Shown piece after piece: positions 24,421 to 33,278 of a DNA stretch of 34,484 nucleotides. The stretch spans positions 1 through 34,484 of the forward strand of contig NZ_CALBWL010000035.1 of the NCBI RefSeq assembly GCF_937973075.1, read 5' to 3'. This DNA comes from an uncultured Campylobacter sp. (GTDB lineage Bacteria; Campylobacterota; Campylobacteria; Campylobacterales; Campylobacteraceae). Position 1 is the first letter of the stretch. Every line of letters begins with the position of its first letter. Under the pieces are notes generated by a model. That model had not been told where the DNA came from. It did not search any database and saw only the letters and a list, made by a program, of their open reading frames with translations. The position numbers and the translations under genes were made by a program.

Positions 24421-25503
24421 ATGGAAATTTTAGAAAAACTACAAAGCGGCGAGAGATTAAATTACGAAGACGGCGTTAAATTATGGGATATGGATCTTTT
24501 CGATCTGGGCAAATTCGCCTTTGCTATTCGCAAAGAAAAAAACGGTAAAAACGTCTATTTTAACGCAAATCGTCATATAAATCCTTCGAATTTATGCGCA
24601 GATACCTGTAAATTTTGCGCATTTTCGGCGCACCGCAAGAACGAAAACGCTTACACGATGAGCGATGATGAGATCATGCGTATCGTGGATGAGACCGTAG
24701 CGCGCGGCACGAAGGAGATTCATATCGTAAGCTCGCACAATCCATTCGTTACGCCGCAGCAATATTTGGGAATTTTCAAAGCGATAAAACAAAAATATCC
24801 GCTTGTGCACATCAAGGCTATGACCGCGGCGGAGATCGATTACTGGCGGCGAAAGTGGAAGATGAGCTACGAGGAGACGATAGAGCTGATGATGCAAAGC
24901 GGCGTAGATTCGATGCCCGGGGGCGGCGCTGAAATTTTTGACGAGGACGTGCGCGATAAAATTTGCAAAGGCAAGGTCTCAAGCGAGCAGTGGCTACGTA
25001 TCCACTCGCTGTGGCATGCACGCGGGCGCCAGAGTAACGCCACGATGCTCTTTGGTCATATAGAAAGCCGCGCTCACCGCATCGATCACATCTTGCGTAT
25101 CCGCGCGCTGCAAGATGAGAGCCTCTCTCGCGCTAACGGCGGCGGTTTCAACGCCTTCATTCCGCTCGTGTATCAGCGCGAAAACAACTACCTGGACGTG
25201 AAGGGCTTTTTGGGCTCGGTCGAAATTTTAAAAACGATCGCGATTAGTAGAATTTTGCTTGACAACGTCGCGCATATCAAGGCTTACTGGGCGACCTCGA
25301 CGTTAAGCTTGGCCCTCGTAGCGCAGGATTTCGGCGCGGACGATCTTGACGGCACGATCGAGAACGAAAGTATTCAAAGCAGCGCCGGCGCCGGCAGCAA
25401 AAAAGGGCAGAGTAAGCGCGATTTTATCGATATGATCAGCACCGCAGGCTTTGTGCCGGTAGAGCGCGACAGCTTGTATAATCAGATCGAAATTTACGAA
25501 TAA
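24421..25503 (+). CDS. mqnE: Aminofutalosine synthase
   Basis: MqnE is a radical-SAM enzyme of the futalosine route to menaquinone, joining the 3-[(1-carboxyvinyl)oxy]benzoate product of MqnA to SAM-derived adenosine. The 360-residue protein has the cluster motif C-x3-C-x2-C in NLCADTCKFCAFSAHR, then SHNPFVTPQQYL, IKAMTAAEIDY and GGGAEIFDEDVRDKICKGK, which separate MqnE/MqnC-type proteins from other radical-SAM enzymes. The end is a C-terminal MqnE-specific domain (DFIDMISTAGFVPVERDSLY). A UbiD-family gene of the same pathway lies 8 kb downstream. It is followed by the purine permease after 18 bases. Confidence 0.93.
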   Translation: MEILEKLQSGERLNYEDGVKLWDMDLFDLGKFAFAIRKEKNGKNVYFNANRHINPSNLCADTCKFCAFSAHRKNENAYTMSDDEIMRIVDETVARGTKEIHIVSSHNPFVTPQQYLGIFKAIKQKYPLVHIKAMTAAEIDYWRRKWKMSYEETIELMMQSGVDSMPGGGAEIFDEDVRDKICKGKVSSEQWLRIHSLWHARGRQSNATMLFGHIESRAHRIDHILRIRALQDESLSRANGGGFNAFIPLVYQRENNYLDVKGFLGSVEILKTIAISRILLDNVAHIKAYWATSTLSLALVAQDFGADDLDGTIENESIQSSAGAGSKKGQSKRDFIDMISTAGFVPVERDSLYNQIEIYE

Positions 25504-25521
25504 ATTCTAAAGGAGGAGCAA

Positions 25522-26817
25522 GTGGAAAAATTCTTTCATCTCGCCGCCGCAAAAACGTCGGTAAGGCAGGAGCTTATCGCAGGGCTTACTACGTTTTTAG
25601 CGATGATTTACATCGTGCCGGTAAACGCTAACATTATGAGCATCGCAGGCATGCCGTTTGACGCGCTGGTTACGGCAACCGCGCTTATTACGATAATCGC
25701 GACGCTGTTTAACGGGCTCTTTGCAAATACCCCCGTTGCGCTTAGCGTTGGCATGGGGCTAAATGCGTATTTTACCTTTGCGTTGTGCGTGGATGCGAAG
25801 ATGCCGTGGCAGAGCGCACTTGGCATCGTAGCGATAAGCGGAGCGCTTTTTACAGTGCTTTCGTTTACGAATTTTCGCGTTTGGGTTATCAAATCTATCC
25901 CGCTTGATCTGCGTCGCGCCATAAGTGCGGGTATCGGGGCTTTCATCTGCTTTATCGGACTTAAACAGATGGGTGTCATCGCGCCTAGTCAGGCGACGCT
26001 AGTAACTTTGGGAAATTTAAAAGATCTAAACGTTTTGCTTGGGATTTTAGGCTTAGCGGTCGTGCTGGTGCTCTTCGTGCTTAGAATCAAGGCGGCGTTT
26101 ATCTTAAGCATTTTGATTACTTCGTGCGTTGCGTGGGTGGCTGGAATTTCGCCCGCACCGCATGGCATAGTAAGCGCACCAAGCGGCATAACGCCGATAT
26201 TTGCTAAGCTAGATATCCCCGGAGCGCTAAAGCTTGCGTTCGTGCCTTTTATAATCACATTTTTCGTTACGCATCTATTCGATAGTATCGGCACTCTAAC
26301 CGGCGTGGGAAACCGCGCAGGGCTTTTTGGAGAGAACAGCAAAGACGGTATGAAAAAATTATCTAGAAATTTAACCTCCGATGCGATAGGTAGCGTCGCA
26401 GGTGCTGTTATCGGCACGAGCACGGTTACCGCATTTGCTGAAAGCGCGAGCGGAGTAGAAGCGGGCGGCCGCACGGGGCTAACGGCGGTATTTTGCGCTA
26501 TATTTTTCGTGCTGACGCTGTTTATGTTGCCGCTATTTAAGGCGATCCCCGCAAATGCGATCTATCCGATCCTCGTAATGGTCGGGGTTTTGATGTTTAG
26601 CGAGCTTGGCAAGATCGATTATAGCGACGCTGGAATTTTAATCCCTGCCTTTTTTATAGTGTTTTTGATGCCTTTTACCTACTCGATCACCAACGGCTTA
26701 AGCTTCGGCTTTATCGCTTATATCGTAGTTAGACTCGCTCAGCGCAGGATAAAAGATTTAAATTTCGGCGTTTTGACGCTCGGCGCGATTAGCGTTTTAG
26801 TATTTTTGATGCATTAA
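25522..26817 (+). CDS. NCS2-family purine permease (hypoxanthine/guanine/adenine type)
   Basis: A 431-residue polytopic protein with 12 or more membrane helices. Its signature stretches are QELIAGLTTFLAMIYIVPVNA, ALSVGMGLNAYFTF, THLFDSIGTLTGVGNRAGLF and GTSTVTAFAESASGVEAGGRTGLTAV, as in the AzgA/PbuG/GhcQ group of NCS2 transporters, which import purine bases by proton symport. The gene precedes a purine phosphoribosyltransferase by 15 bases, consistent with salvage of imported bases. Which purine is carried cannot be read from sequence. AAGGAGGAG lies six to eight bases before the GTG at 25522. Confidence 0.9.
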   Translation: MEKFFHLAAAKTSVRQELIAGLTTFLAMIYIVPVNANIMSIAGMPFDALVTATALITIIATLFNGLFANTPVALSVGMGLNAYFTFALCVDAKMPWQSALGIVAISGALFTVLSFTNFRVWVIKSIPLDLRRAISAGIGAFICFIGLKQMGVIAPSQATLVTLGNLKDLNVLLGILGLAVVLVLFVLRIKAAFILSILITSCVAWVAGISPAPHGIVSAPSGITPIFAKLDIPGALKLAFVPFIITFFVTHLFDSIGTLTGVGNRAGLFGENSKDGMKKLSRNLTSDAIGSVAGAVIGTSTVTAFAESASGVEAGGRTGLTAVFCAIFFVLTLFMLPLFKAIPANAIYPILVMVGVLMFSELGKIDYSDAGILIPAFFIVFLMPFTYSITNGLSFGFIAYIVVRLAQRRIKDLNFGVLTLGAISVLVFLMH

Positions 26818-26832
26818 ATTTTAAGGAAAGAT

Positions 26833-27308
26833 ATGAGATTTTATAGTTTTGACGAGATGGATCGCGATGCAAGAGTTATAGCAAAGCAGGTTAGGGATGA
26901 ATTTATGCCCGATGCAATCGTGGCGATCGCTAGAGGCGGGCTCACATTTGGTCATGCGCTAGCCAATGCGCTTGATATGCGAACGATATTTTCGATAAAT
27001 TCCATCCACTACGCGGACACCAAAAAGCTCGACACCATCGACGTTTTTAACGTGCCCGATCTGGAGCTTTACAAGCGCGTGCTGCTTTAACGGCCGGCAG
27101 CCGCGTGCTGCTGGTGGACGATATCATCGACAGCGGCGACAGCATGGTCGAGATCAAGCGCGTGCTGCTGGAGAAATTCCCGCAAATAGAGCTTAAAACC
27201 GCGGTGATTTTTTACAAACCTAAGGCGCTCATCCAGCCCGATTTTAAAATTTCAAAGACGGATGAGTGGATAAATTTCTTTTGGGAAAATTATACGATAG
27301 AGGAATGA
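26833..27308 (+). pseudogene. Purine phosphoribosyltransferase, frameshifted by a 26-bp insertion
   Basis: The first part (26833-27090) encodes the N-terminal half: FMPDAIVAIARGGLTFGHALANAL and SINSIHYADTKKLDTID, typical of purine phosphoribosyltransferases. It then stops at a TAA. The other half continues in the +2 frame from about 27105, carrying the PRPP-binding motif LLVDDIIDSGDSM. The 11-mer CGCGTGCTGCT occurs at 27076 and again at 27102; removing the 26 bases between copy starts restores DLELYKRVLLVDDIIDSGDS without a gap. The protein is therefore probably inactive as it stands, unless the allele reverts or a programmed shift occurs. It follows the purine permease. Confidence 0.8.
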
Positions 27309-27426
27309 AGCGGCGTGCGGTTAAATTTAGCGGCTAAATTTTAAAGGATTCGGCGGATTAAATTTTATGAAATTTCGGCCGTAGAATTTAGGTCGTAAAT
27401 TTAAAGTGCCCGCAGCAAGGATGAGA

Positions 27427-28647
27427 GTGAAGAAGCTTTATCAAAACGAAATTTTCGTAATCTCTATAATGTGCCTGTTTCAGGGCATATTTCTGCTTTA
27501 TGCGATCTCAAATTTAAGCATCAGCTACTACGAAGCCGAAATTTTTTATGAGAAAAAATCCCTCGTTTCGCTAATCGCAAATTTAAGCTGCGAAATTTTC
27601 GGGCGCAACGACTACGCCCTGCGCGTACCGTTTATTTTGATCCACTTCGCAAATGCCGCGATGATCTATAAAATTTCAAAATTTATTCTAAAGCGTCGCT
27701 TCGATAGAGTGGTCGCTACGGCGCTATTTATGGCGCTTCCTGCGTCAATGAGTAGCGCGATCTTGCTAAATCCCGCGGGCATCATCGTTTTTTTCACGCT
27801 GCTAGCGATCTATTTTGCAAAGAGTGAATACAATATCGCGCTTTTCGTGCTTCTGTCCGTTTGCGCCCTGATCGACCGCGCGTTTTTTATGCTCTACGTC
27901 AGCTTTGGAATTTGGGCGCTTTATACGCGCAAAAAGGAGCTTTTGCTTCTTTGCATAGCGCTATTTAGCTTCAGCGTGATCTTTTACGACGTAAGCTCGG
28001 AAGGCAAGCCGAAGGGATATTTTCTGGACACCGTGGGCGTTTTTGCGGGCGCGTTTTCGCCTTTAGTGTTTTTATTTTTCATCTACACGATCTATAGAAT
28101 TTGGATCAAAGAGGAAAAGAGCTTGCTGTGGTTCATCGCTACGAGCGCGCTTTGTCTAACGATGCTTTTTTCGCTAAGACAACGCGTGCCGCTTGAGATG
28201 ATGCTGCCGTATTGCGTCATCGCTACGCCTTTGATCATTCGGGTTTTGTTTAATTCATACCGAGTTAGATTGCCTAAATTTCGCACCTTTCACAAGATCG
28301 CCGTGGGTGTGACGTTAGTAAGCTTAGCGGTGAGCTATTTTGCAGTGATTTTTAGCGATGTGATGTATGAGGCGATGTTCGCAAACAAACCGCAGCGGCA
28401 TTTCATCTATAAATTTGACGTAGCTAGGCAGCTGGCAAGTGAGCTAAAAAATCGCGGAGTAAAAAATGTAAGCTGCGAAGACGAGAGGCTCTGCCTGCGC
28501 CTAAAATTTTACGGACTGCCTAGCGGGGATAGCGCTTTTATCTATGTGGATGAGCCGGAATATGTCTCGGATCATAAAAATTCGATACAAAATATAGATA
28601 TTTACAAGCGAGGCGTGCGAATTGCGAAATTTTATGTTAAAATATAA
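27427..28647 (+). CDS. ArnT/PMT-like GT-C membrane protein
   Basis: GTG at 27427 is preferred because AAGGATGAG lies at the proper distance; a GTG at 27406 or ATG at 27421 gives a longer form with poor spacing. The roughly 406-residue product has about ten hydrophobic helices. After the first helix comes ISYYEAEIFYEKKSLV, then IFGRNDYALRVPFILIH, which matches the G-x-N-x-x-A-L-R-x-P element of ArnT and related GT-C glycosyltransferases that use polyprenyl-phosphate sugars. The acidic pair expected in the first loop (D-E) is reduced to one Glu. The C terminus is soluble. Substrate unknown; confidence is in the fold, not in activity. Confidence 0.7.
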   Translation: MKKLYQNEIFVISIMCLFQGIFLLYAISNLSISYYEAEIFYEKKSLVSLIANLSCEIFGRNDYALRVPFILIHFANAAMIYKISKFILKRRFDRVVATALFMALPASMSSAILLNPAGIIVFFTLLAIYFAKSEYNIALFVLLSVCALIDRAFFMLYVSFGIWALYTRKKELLLLCIALFSFSVIFYDVSSEGKPKGYFLDTVGVFAGAFSPLVFLFFIYTIYRIWIKEEKSLLWFIATSALCLTMLFSLRQRVPLEMMLPYCVIATPLIIRVLFNSYRVRLPKFRTFHKIAVGVTLVSLAVSYFAVIFSDVMYEAMFANKPQRHFIYKFDVARQLASELKNRGVKNVSCEDERLCLRLKFYGLPSGDSAFIYVDEPEYVSDHKNSIQNIDIYKRGVRIAKFYVKI

Positions 28648-28674
28648 ACAAAATTTTTATGAAAGGTAAAAATT

Positions 28675-29361
28675 ATGAAAAAAGCATTTACTATGATAGA
28701 GCTGATTTTCATCATCGTGGTGGTTGGAATTTTAGCGGCGGTGGCAGTGCCTCAAATCAATCGAAATAGCCTTGTGGAGGCGGCAGATCAAGTAGCTGCT
28801 CATATTCGCTATACTCAGCAGCTGGCTATGAATGATAACAAATTCGATCCCGACGATCCTAATTGGTTTAAGAGATTTTGGAGGATTCAATTTACCGATC
28901 AAGGAGCACCGGGCTCTGCAGCAGGATGGCGATATAATATATATTGGGATAACGGAGACTTCCCTGGTTCAAACGGACAACCAAATAGCCTAAATTCTAT
29001 GGCAGCTGATCCGCAAAATCCTAACAAACTGCTTACTTCGGGCTTTGCTAGGCAACCTGCCAATACTAATGGTGCAAAAATGAATAAAAAGCTAAATTTA
29101 GAAGCAACATATAATATAAGCAATATAGAATTTACTAATTGCGGTAATAGAAATAATCACACCATATCCTTTGATTCTTATGGCCGCCCAATGGGGCAGT
29201 TAGCGAACTCTAATGTGCCATATGATAGGCTTTTCGTGGGTCAAAATCCATGCGTTATCACGCTTACCAATGATGCTAATGAACAAGCCTATATAAGTAT
29301 TCAGCCCGAGACGGGATATGTAAATTATACCTTAAATAAAGCGGGCTCACGATCGCAGTAA
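28675..29361 (+). CDS. Orphan pseudopilin-like protein
   Basis: The 228-residue product begins MKKAFTMIELIFIIVVVGIL, a type IV prepilin signal: cleavage before F, the +5 Glu, and a hydrophobic helix. The residue before cleavage is Ala rather than Gly, which epsilonproteobacterial versions often have. The rest is a small globular head rich in Asn, Gln and Gly with one Cys pair (TNCGNR, NPCVIT). It is AT-richer than metG downstream. No prepilin peptidase, secretion ATPase or other pilin gene is nearby, so its machinery must be elsewhere. AAAGG precedes the ATG. Confidence 0.85.
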   Translation: MKKAFTMIELIFIIVVVGILAAVAVPQINRNSLVEAADQVAAHIRYTQQLAMNDNKFDPDDPNWFKRFWRIQFTDQGAPGSAAGWRYNIYWDNGDFPGSNGQPNSLNSMAADPQNPNKLLTSGFARQPANTNGAKMNKKLNLEATYNISNIEFTNCGNRNNHTISFDSYGRPMGQLANSNVPYDRLFVGQNPCVITLTNDANEQAYISIQPETGYVNYTLNKAGSRSQ

Positions 29362-29427
29362 ATTTAAATATTAAAATTATATATTGCGATAGATTAGGTT
29401 ATTGATAAAATTAATGTAAGGAGAATG

Positions 29428-31425
29428 ATGAAAAAATACATAATGACGCCGATTTATTACGTAAACGACGTCCCGCATATCGGTCACGCATACACGACGA
29501 TCATCGCCGATACGATGGCTAGATTTTACCGCCTGCAAGGACACGAGGTGTTTTTTAAAACGGGCACCGACGAGCACGGCCAAAAGATCGAGGAGGCCGC
29601 AGCTAAGCACGGCCAGAGCCCAAAGCAGTACGCAGACGGCGTAAGCGCTAAATTTAAAGACCTGTGGGACGAGTTTGACATCAGCTACGATATGTTTTCG
29701 CGCACTACCGATGCCGCGCACGAGGCGGCGGTGCAAAACGTATTTCGCAAGATGTATGAAAAGGGCGACATTTATAAGGGCGAATACGAGGGCAACTACT
29801 GCGTAAGCTGCGAGAGTTTTTTCCCTTCCGCTCAGTTAATCGACGGCGAGTATTGCCCCGACTGCGGCAAAAAGACTAAAATTTTAAAAGAGGAGAGCTA
29901 TTTTTTTAGGCTTAGCGCCTACGCAGAGCGGCTTTTGAAATGGTACGAGGATGAAAAGTGCATTCTTCCCCTAGGCAAAAAAAACGAGGTGATAAGCTTC
30001 GTAAAAAGCGGGCTAAAGGATCTTTCGATCACGCGAACGGGCTTTGATTGGGGTATTAAAATTCCGTCCGAGCTAAACGATCCTAAGCACGTGATTTACG
30101 TCTGGCTGGACGCGCTGATGGATTATCTTAGCTCGCTTGGATTTTGCGCGGGCGGCGAGCGGATGGAGTATTGGCACGATGCGCTGCACATCGTAGGCAA
30201 GGACATTTTGCGCTTTCACGCCGTTTATTGGCCTGCGTTTTTGATGAGCCTGGGGCTAAATATGCCACGTAGCATCGCAGCTCACGGCTGGTGGACGCGC
30301 GACGGCAAAAAGATGAGTAAGAGCCTTGGCAACGTCGTGGATCCGCGCGAGGTCGCAAACGCCTACGGGCTGGAGCAGTTTAGGTATTTCTTATTGCGCG
30401 AGGTGCCGTTCGGCCAAGACGGCGATTTTTCGCAAAAAGCGATCATCAACCGCATAAATTCCGAGCTTGCCAACGAGCTTGGAAATCTGCTCAGCCGCAT
30501 CGTCGGCATGAGCGCAAAATACTCGGACTACGTCATAAATTCCAAAGACGTGATGAAATTTTTCACCGCCGAGATCAAGGAGGCGAACTCCTATCTGAGC
30601 GCAGCACTTAGCGCGCTTGAGGAGGTCGCTACCAATAGATACTTGGAGGAGCTTTGGAGGGCGCTTGCTCTTGCGAACGCTTCGATCGCGAAATATGAGC
30701 CGTGGAATTTGATGAAAAACGGCGAGCAGGCCAAGGCGCTGGCCCTCATCGCATTGGTTGCAAACATTTTGGCTAAAGTCGCCGTACTGCTAAGTCCCGC
30801 GATGCCGAAGACGGCGGCACGTATCGCAGACACGCTCGGCTTTGAAATATCCACTCCGCTTTATGAAAAGCTAGTACTTCGCGGCGAAATTTTAGATTTT
30901 AAGGCTAAGCCGTGCGAGCCGCTTTTTACCAAGATTGATCACGAGCTAATGCCGAAGGCGGACTACGACAGGCTGGATGGCGCTGTAAATTCTGAAAGCG
31001 GTTCGGGCACAGATGCCGCAGTAAAAGGCGCGCCAAGTTTAAACCCAAACGCTTTCGGCTCGGGCGCTACCACGCAAGAAGCCAAAGGCGAGACAACCGA
31101 AGCTCAAATCAAAATCGACGATTTTAAAAAGTGCGTTATAAAAGTCGGCACGATTTTGGAGTGCGAAAACATAGAGGGCAGCGAGAAGCTGCTGCGATTT
31201 ATGATCGATTTGGGCGAGGAGAAGCCGCGTCAAATCATAAGCGGTATCGCGAAATTTTACGATCCCGCCGCACTTGTCGGCAAGCAGATCTGCGTGCTGG
31301 CGAATTTAAAACCCGCTAAAATTTTTAAACATAGCAGCGAGGGTATGATTTTAAGCGCCGAGGACGGTAGCCTTACGCTGCTTAGCACTCTCGCGCCCGT
31401 AAAAAACGGCGCGATCGTGGGTTAG
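29428..31425 (+). CDS. metG: Methionyl-tRNA synthetase
   Basis: MetG charges tRNA-Met. Starting at 29428 (better spaced from AAGGAG than the ATG at 29425) gives 665 residues. It has HIGH (residues 17-20), a zinc knuckle CVSCESFF ... CPDCGK, KMSKS (295-299), and the anticodon-binding helical region. After a low-complexity Gly/Ala/Thr linker (about residues 520-560), a C-terminal tRNA-binding EMAP-type domain begins near residue 562 (FKKCVIKVGTILECENIEG ... NLKPAKIFKHSSEGMIL). Length and domains are normal for this form. Two genes of unknown function follow with almost no spacing. Confidence 0.97.
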   Translation: MKKYIMTPIYYVNDVPHIGHAYTTIIADTMARFYRLQGHEVFFKTGTDEHGQKIEEAAAKHGQSPKQYADGVSAKFKDLWDEFDISYDMFSRTTDAAHEAAVQNVFRKMYEKGDIYKGEYEGNYCVSCESFFPSAQLIDGEYCPDCGKKTKILKEESYFFRLSAYAERLLKWYEDEKCILPLGKKNEVISFVKSGLKDLSITRTGFDWGIKIPSELNDPKHVIYVWLDALMDYLSSLGFCAGGERMEYWHDALHIVGKDILRFHAVYWPAFLMSLGLNMPRSIAAHGWWTRDGKKMSKSLGNVVDPREVANAYGLEQFRYFLLREVPFGQDGDFSQKAIINRINSELANELGNLLSRIVGMSAKYSDYVINSKDVMKFFTAEIKEANSYLSAALSALEEVATNRYLEELWRALALANASIAKYEPWNLMKNGEQAKALALIALVANILAKVAVLLSPAMPKTAARIADTLGFEISTPLYEKLVLRGEILDFKAKPCEPLFTKIDHELMPKADYDRLDGAVNSESGSGTDAAVKGAPSLNPNAFGSGATTQEAKGETTEAQIKIDDFKKCVIKVGTILECENIEGSEKLLRFMIDLGEEKPRQIISGIAKFYDPAALVGKQICVLANLKPAKIFKHSSEGMILSAEDGSLTLLSTLAPVKNGAIVG

Positions 31426-31427
31426 CG

Positions 31428-32276
31428 ATGAAGGCTTTAGCGCGCAAGGCTTCGAAGCTCGCTATCTACGGCGCGGCCGGGCTCTGCGCGCAAAAAAGCG
31501 CCGCTTCGGATAAAATTTTAAAGCTTTATCGCAACTCCTCCCTTGCCGCAAAGATCGGTGCAGGCGGGCTTGTATGCGCCACGCCTTTGGCGCTGAAACT
31601 CGGCGCAGGAGTTGCTTTAAAATTTGCGGCGCGTAAAATTTTAACATTCGGCATTTGCGAGCTGTCGAAGTCTGCCGCTTTAAAATGTGCAAAACTCGGC
31701 ACGCGCGCGGTCGTGCGTTCATTTTCGCGCACCGATAAATTTACAGATGAGCGCTCGAAAAAGCGCGCAAGCGCGGATAGCGAGAGCTCTAAAGCAAGCG
31801 CCGCATCGCGCAGAAAGCGCACGGCAGGTGTTTCTGGCGCGAATGTCAAAAAGGACGCCTCACTTTCCAAAAGCGCTTCTGCTAAAAAAAATGCAGCAAC
31901 AAAAAGCATGCCCGCAAAAAAATCCCCGCTCGCTAAAAAACCTATACCTGTCGCAAAAACTGCATCGACCGCCAAAAATATCGCAGCAAGTGTAGTCTCT
32001 ACATCCACGGCAAAATTGCCATCTGTCGCAAAATCCGCGTCCGTAAAAAGCGCCGCGCAAAATAAAATTTCTGCAGCTAGTGTAAAATCGGCAGCGGCTA
32101 AAAGTACCTCTCAGAACGCAAAATCTCGCCGCATCGCAAAAGATACTGCTACGCCTGCCGTAATCGCCGCAAAAGACGCCGTCGCGTCCGGCACAAGTTC
32201 TGCATCTACCGCAAAGCAGCCGCGCCGCGCCGCAAAGAGCGCGCCCTTTAAAAGCTCCGCCGCAGGGAAATCGTAA
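31428..32276 (+). CDS. Histone-H1-like tailed protein of unknown function
   Basis: The 282-residue product starts two bases after the metG stop. The first 100 residues are Ala/Lys-rich with moderately hydrophobic helices (LAIYGAAGLCAQ; KIGAGGLVCATPLALKLGAGVALKFAARKIL), perhaps membrane-associated. The remaining 180 are low complexity: repeats of Ala, Lys and Ser such as AKKSPLAKKPIP and VKSAAAKSTSQNAK, closely like histone H1-type bacterial tails (AlgP, Hc1). The stop overlaps the next start by one base. The tail also resembles, in composition, the tails of the products of 14825 and 18189. The gene could be a DNA-binding protein; nothing proves it. Confidence 0.65.
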   Translation: MKALARKASKLAIYGAAGLCAQKSAASDKILKLYRNSSLAAKIGAGGLVCATPLALKLGAGVALKFAARKILTFGICELSKSAALKCAKLGTRAVVRSFSRTDKFTDERSKKRASADSESSKASAASRRKRTAGVSGANVKKDASLSKSASAKKNAATKSMPAKKSPLAKKPIPVAKTASTAKNIAASVVSTSTAKLPSVAKSASVKSAAQNKISAASVKSAAAKSTSQNAKSRRIAKDTATPAVIAAKDAVASGTSSASTAKQPRRAAKSAPFKSSAAGKS

Positions 32277-33262
32277 TGGTAAATTTATTAAATTTAACCC
32301 GTATCGTAAACGGAACGATGCTAAATAGTCCTGCGATCTCCGCGGTCGAAAGCTTTGCGATCGAGCCCGCAAAGGTCGCGAAAAAGGGCGCTTTTATAGC
32401 ACTCGGCGCAAATGAGCGCGACGTGCGCACCGCGATCGATAACGGCGCGTACGCGATCATTTTCGATAATAATTTCAAGCCGCTTAACGACGAGATCGCC
32501 TTTATCAAGGTCGAAAATTTATGCTCGGCGCTAGTGCGGCTGATAAAATTTCTGGGCGAGACGTGGCGGCATGGCTTCGTGCTGATAAACGAGGTGCAAA
32601 GCGAGATCCTGCGCTACACGAGCGTGCCGAAAAATTTGATGTTTGCGCCGCGCAGCAAGGGCGAGCTTTTCATCAGCCTGTTGAACGCCAAAGAGAAAAA
32701 TACCTACTTCACCACCGACGGCGATCTTTTGCAAAGCCTCGGTATCTCGCCCGTCACGATCCCTGCGAGCGACGATTTTAGGCTGCTTTACGGCGGCTCG
32801 ATATTTTACAGCAGCTTCGTTTTCGGCGGGCTTTATTATTCAAACTTAATCTTTCCGCAGCTGTTTTTGCCCGAGCTATGCGGCGTGATCGAGTATCTCT
32901 CGCGCAAAAACATACCCTTTAAATTTCAAAACTTAAGCGTATTTGGCCATTTCGAGCCGATTTTTGTGGATAGATTTTTTAACATTAGCTCGCTTGGCGG
33001 AAGCTATCGCGCCTTTATCGCCGAGAGCGATCCTGAGCTTTTTGCGCGCGAAGCGGAGTTTTTGCGGGCAAAATTCCGCGAAAAAATTATCGTATGCGCC
33101 AGCTGGGAGGACCGCTTGGACGGCACCAAGATCGACTTTCGCTTCAATAAGCTAAGCGCGCTAAAGAGCCTGCCTGAGTTTCACTACGCGCTGGTTTTTG
33201 CGGAGAAGAGCGCGATCGTGCAGCTTCTAAATCAAAAACCGCAAGAAAAAAATCTATTTTAG
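32276..33262 (+). CDS. Protein with a MurF-like N-terminal domain but no ligase domain
   Basis: The 328-residue product has a first domain (about residues 20-95) like that of Mur ligases: VESFAIEPAKVAKKGAFIALGA, then RTAIDNGAYAIIFD, where MurE/MurF have D-S-R, G-D-L-F-x-A-L and A-x-x-x-G-A. The rest is mixed alpha/beta and contains none of the Mur ATP-binding P-loop G-T-x-G-K-T-S. The middle (HGFVLINEVQSEILRYT) and end are not recognised. It overlaps the histone-like gene by one base in the metG block. Likely function unknown, perhaps cell-wall related by ancestry. Confidence 0.6.
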   Translation: MVNLLNLTRIVNGTMLNSPAISAVESFAIEPAKVAKKGAFIALGANERDVRTAIDNGAYAIIFDNNFKPLNDEIAFIKVENLCSALVRLIKFLGETWRHGFVLINEVQSEILRYTSVPKNLMFAPRSKGELFISLLNAKEKNTYFTTDGDLLQSLGISPVTIPASDDFRLLYGGSIFYSSFVFGGLYYSNLIFPQLFLPELCGVIEYLSRKNIPFKFQNLSVFGHFEPIFVDRFFNISSLGGSYRAFIAESDPELFAREAEFLRAKFREKIIVCASWEDRLDGTKIDFRFNKLSALKSLPEFHYALVFAEKSAIVQLLNQKPQEKNLF

Positions 33263-33278
33263 CCTCAAGGAGATCGGT

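Noticed and set aside
27105..27308. A separate small phosphoribosyltransferase gene starting at GTG 27105.
   Set aside because: It lacks the N-terminal half and a ribosome binding site, and joins perfectly to the upstream half when 26 bases are removed.
31526..32372. Long reverse-strand open frames opposite the histone-like gene (160 and 170 codons).
   Set aside because: They mirror the Ala/Lys/Ser repeats of the forward gene (giving Phe, Cys and Arg repeats) and have no start signal or family likeness.
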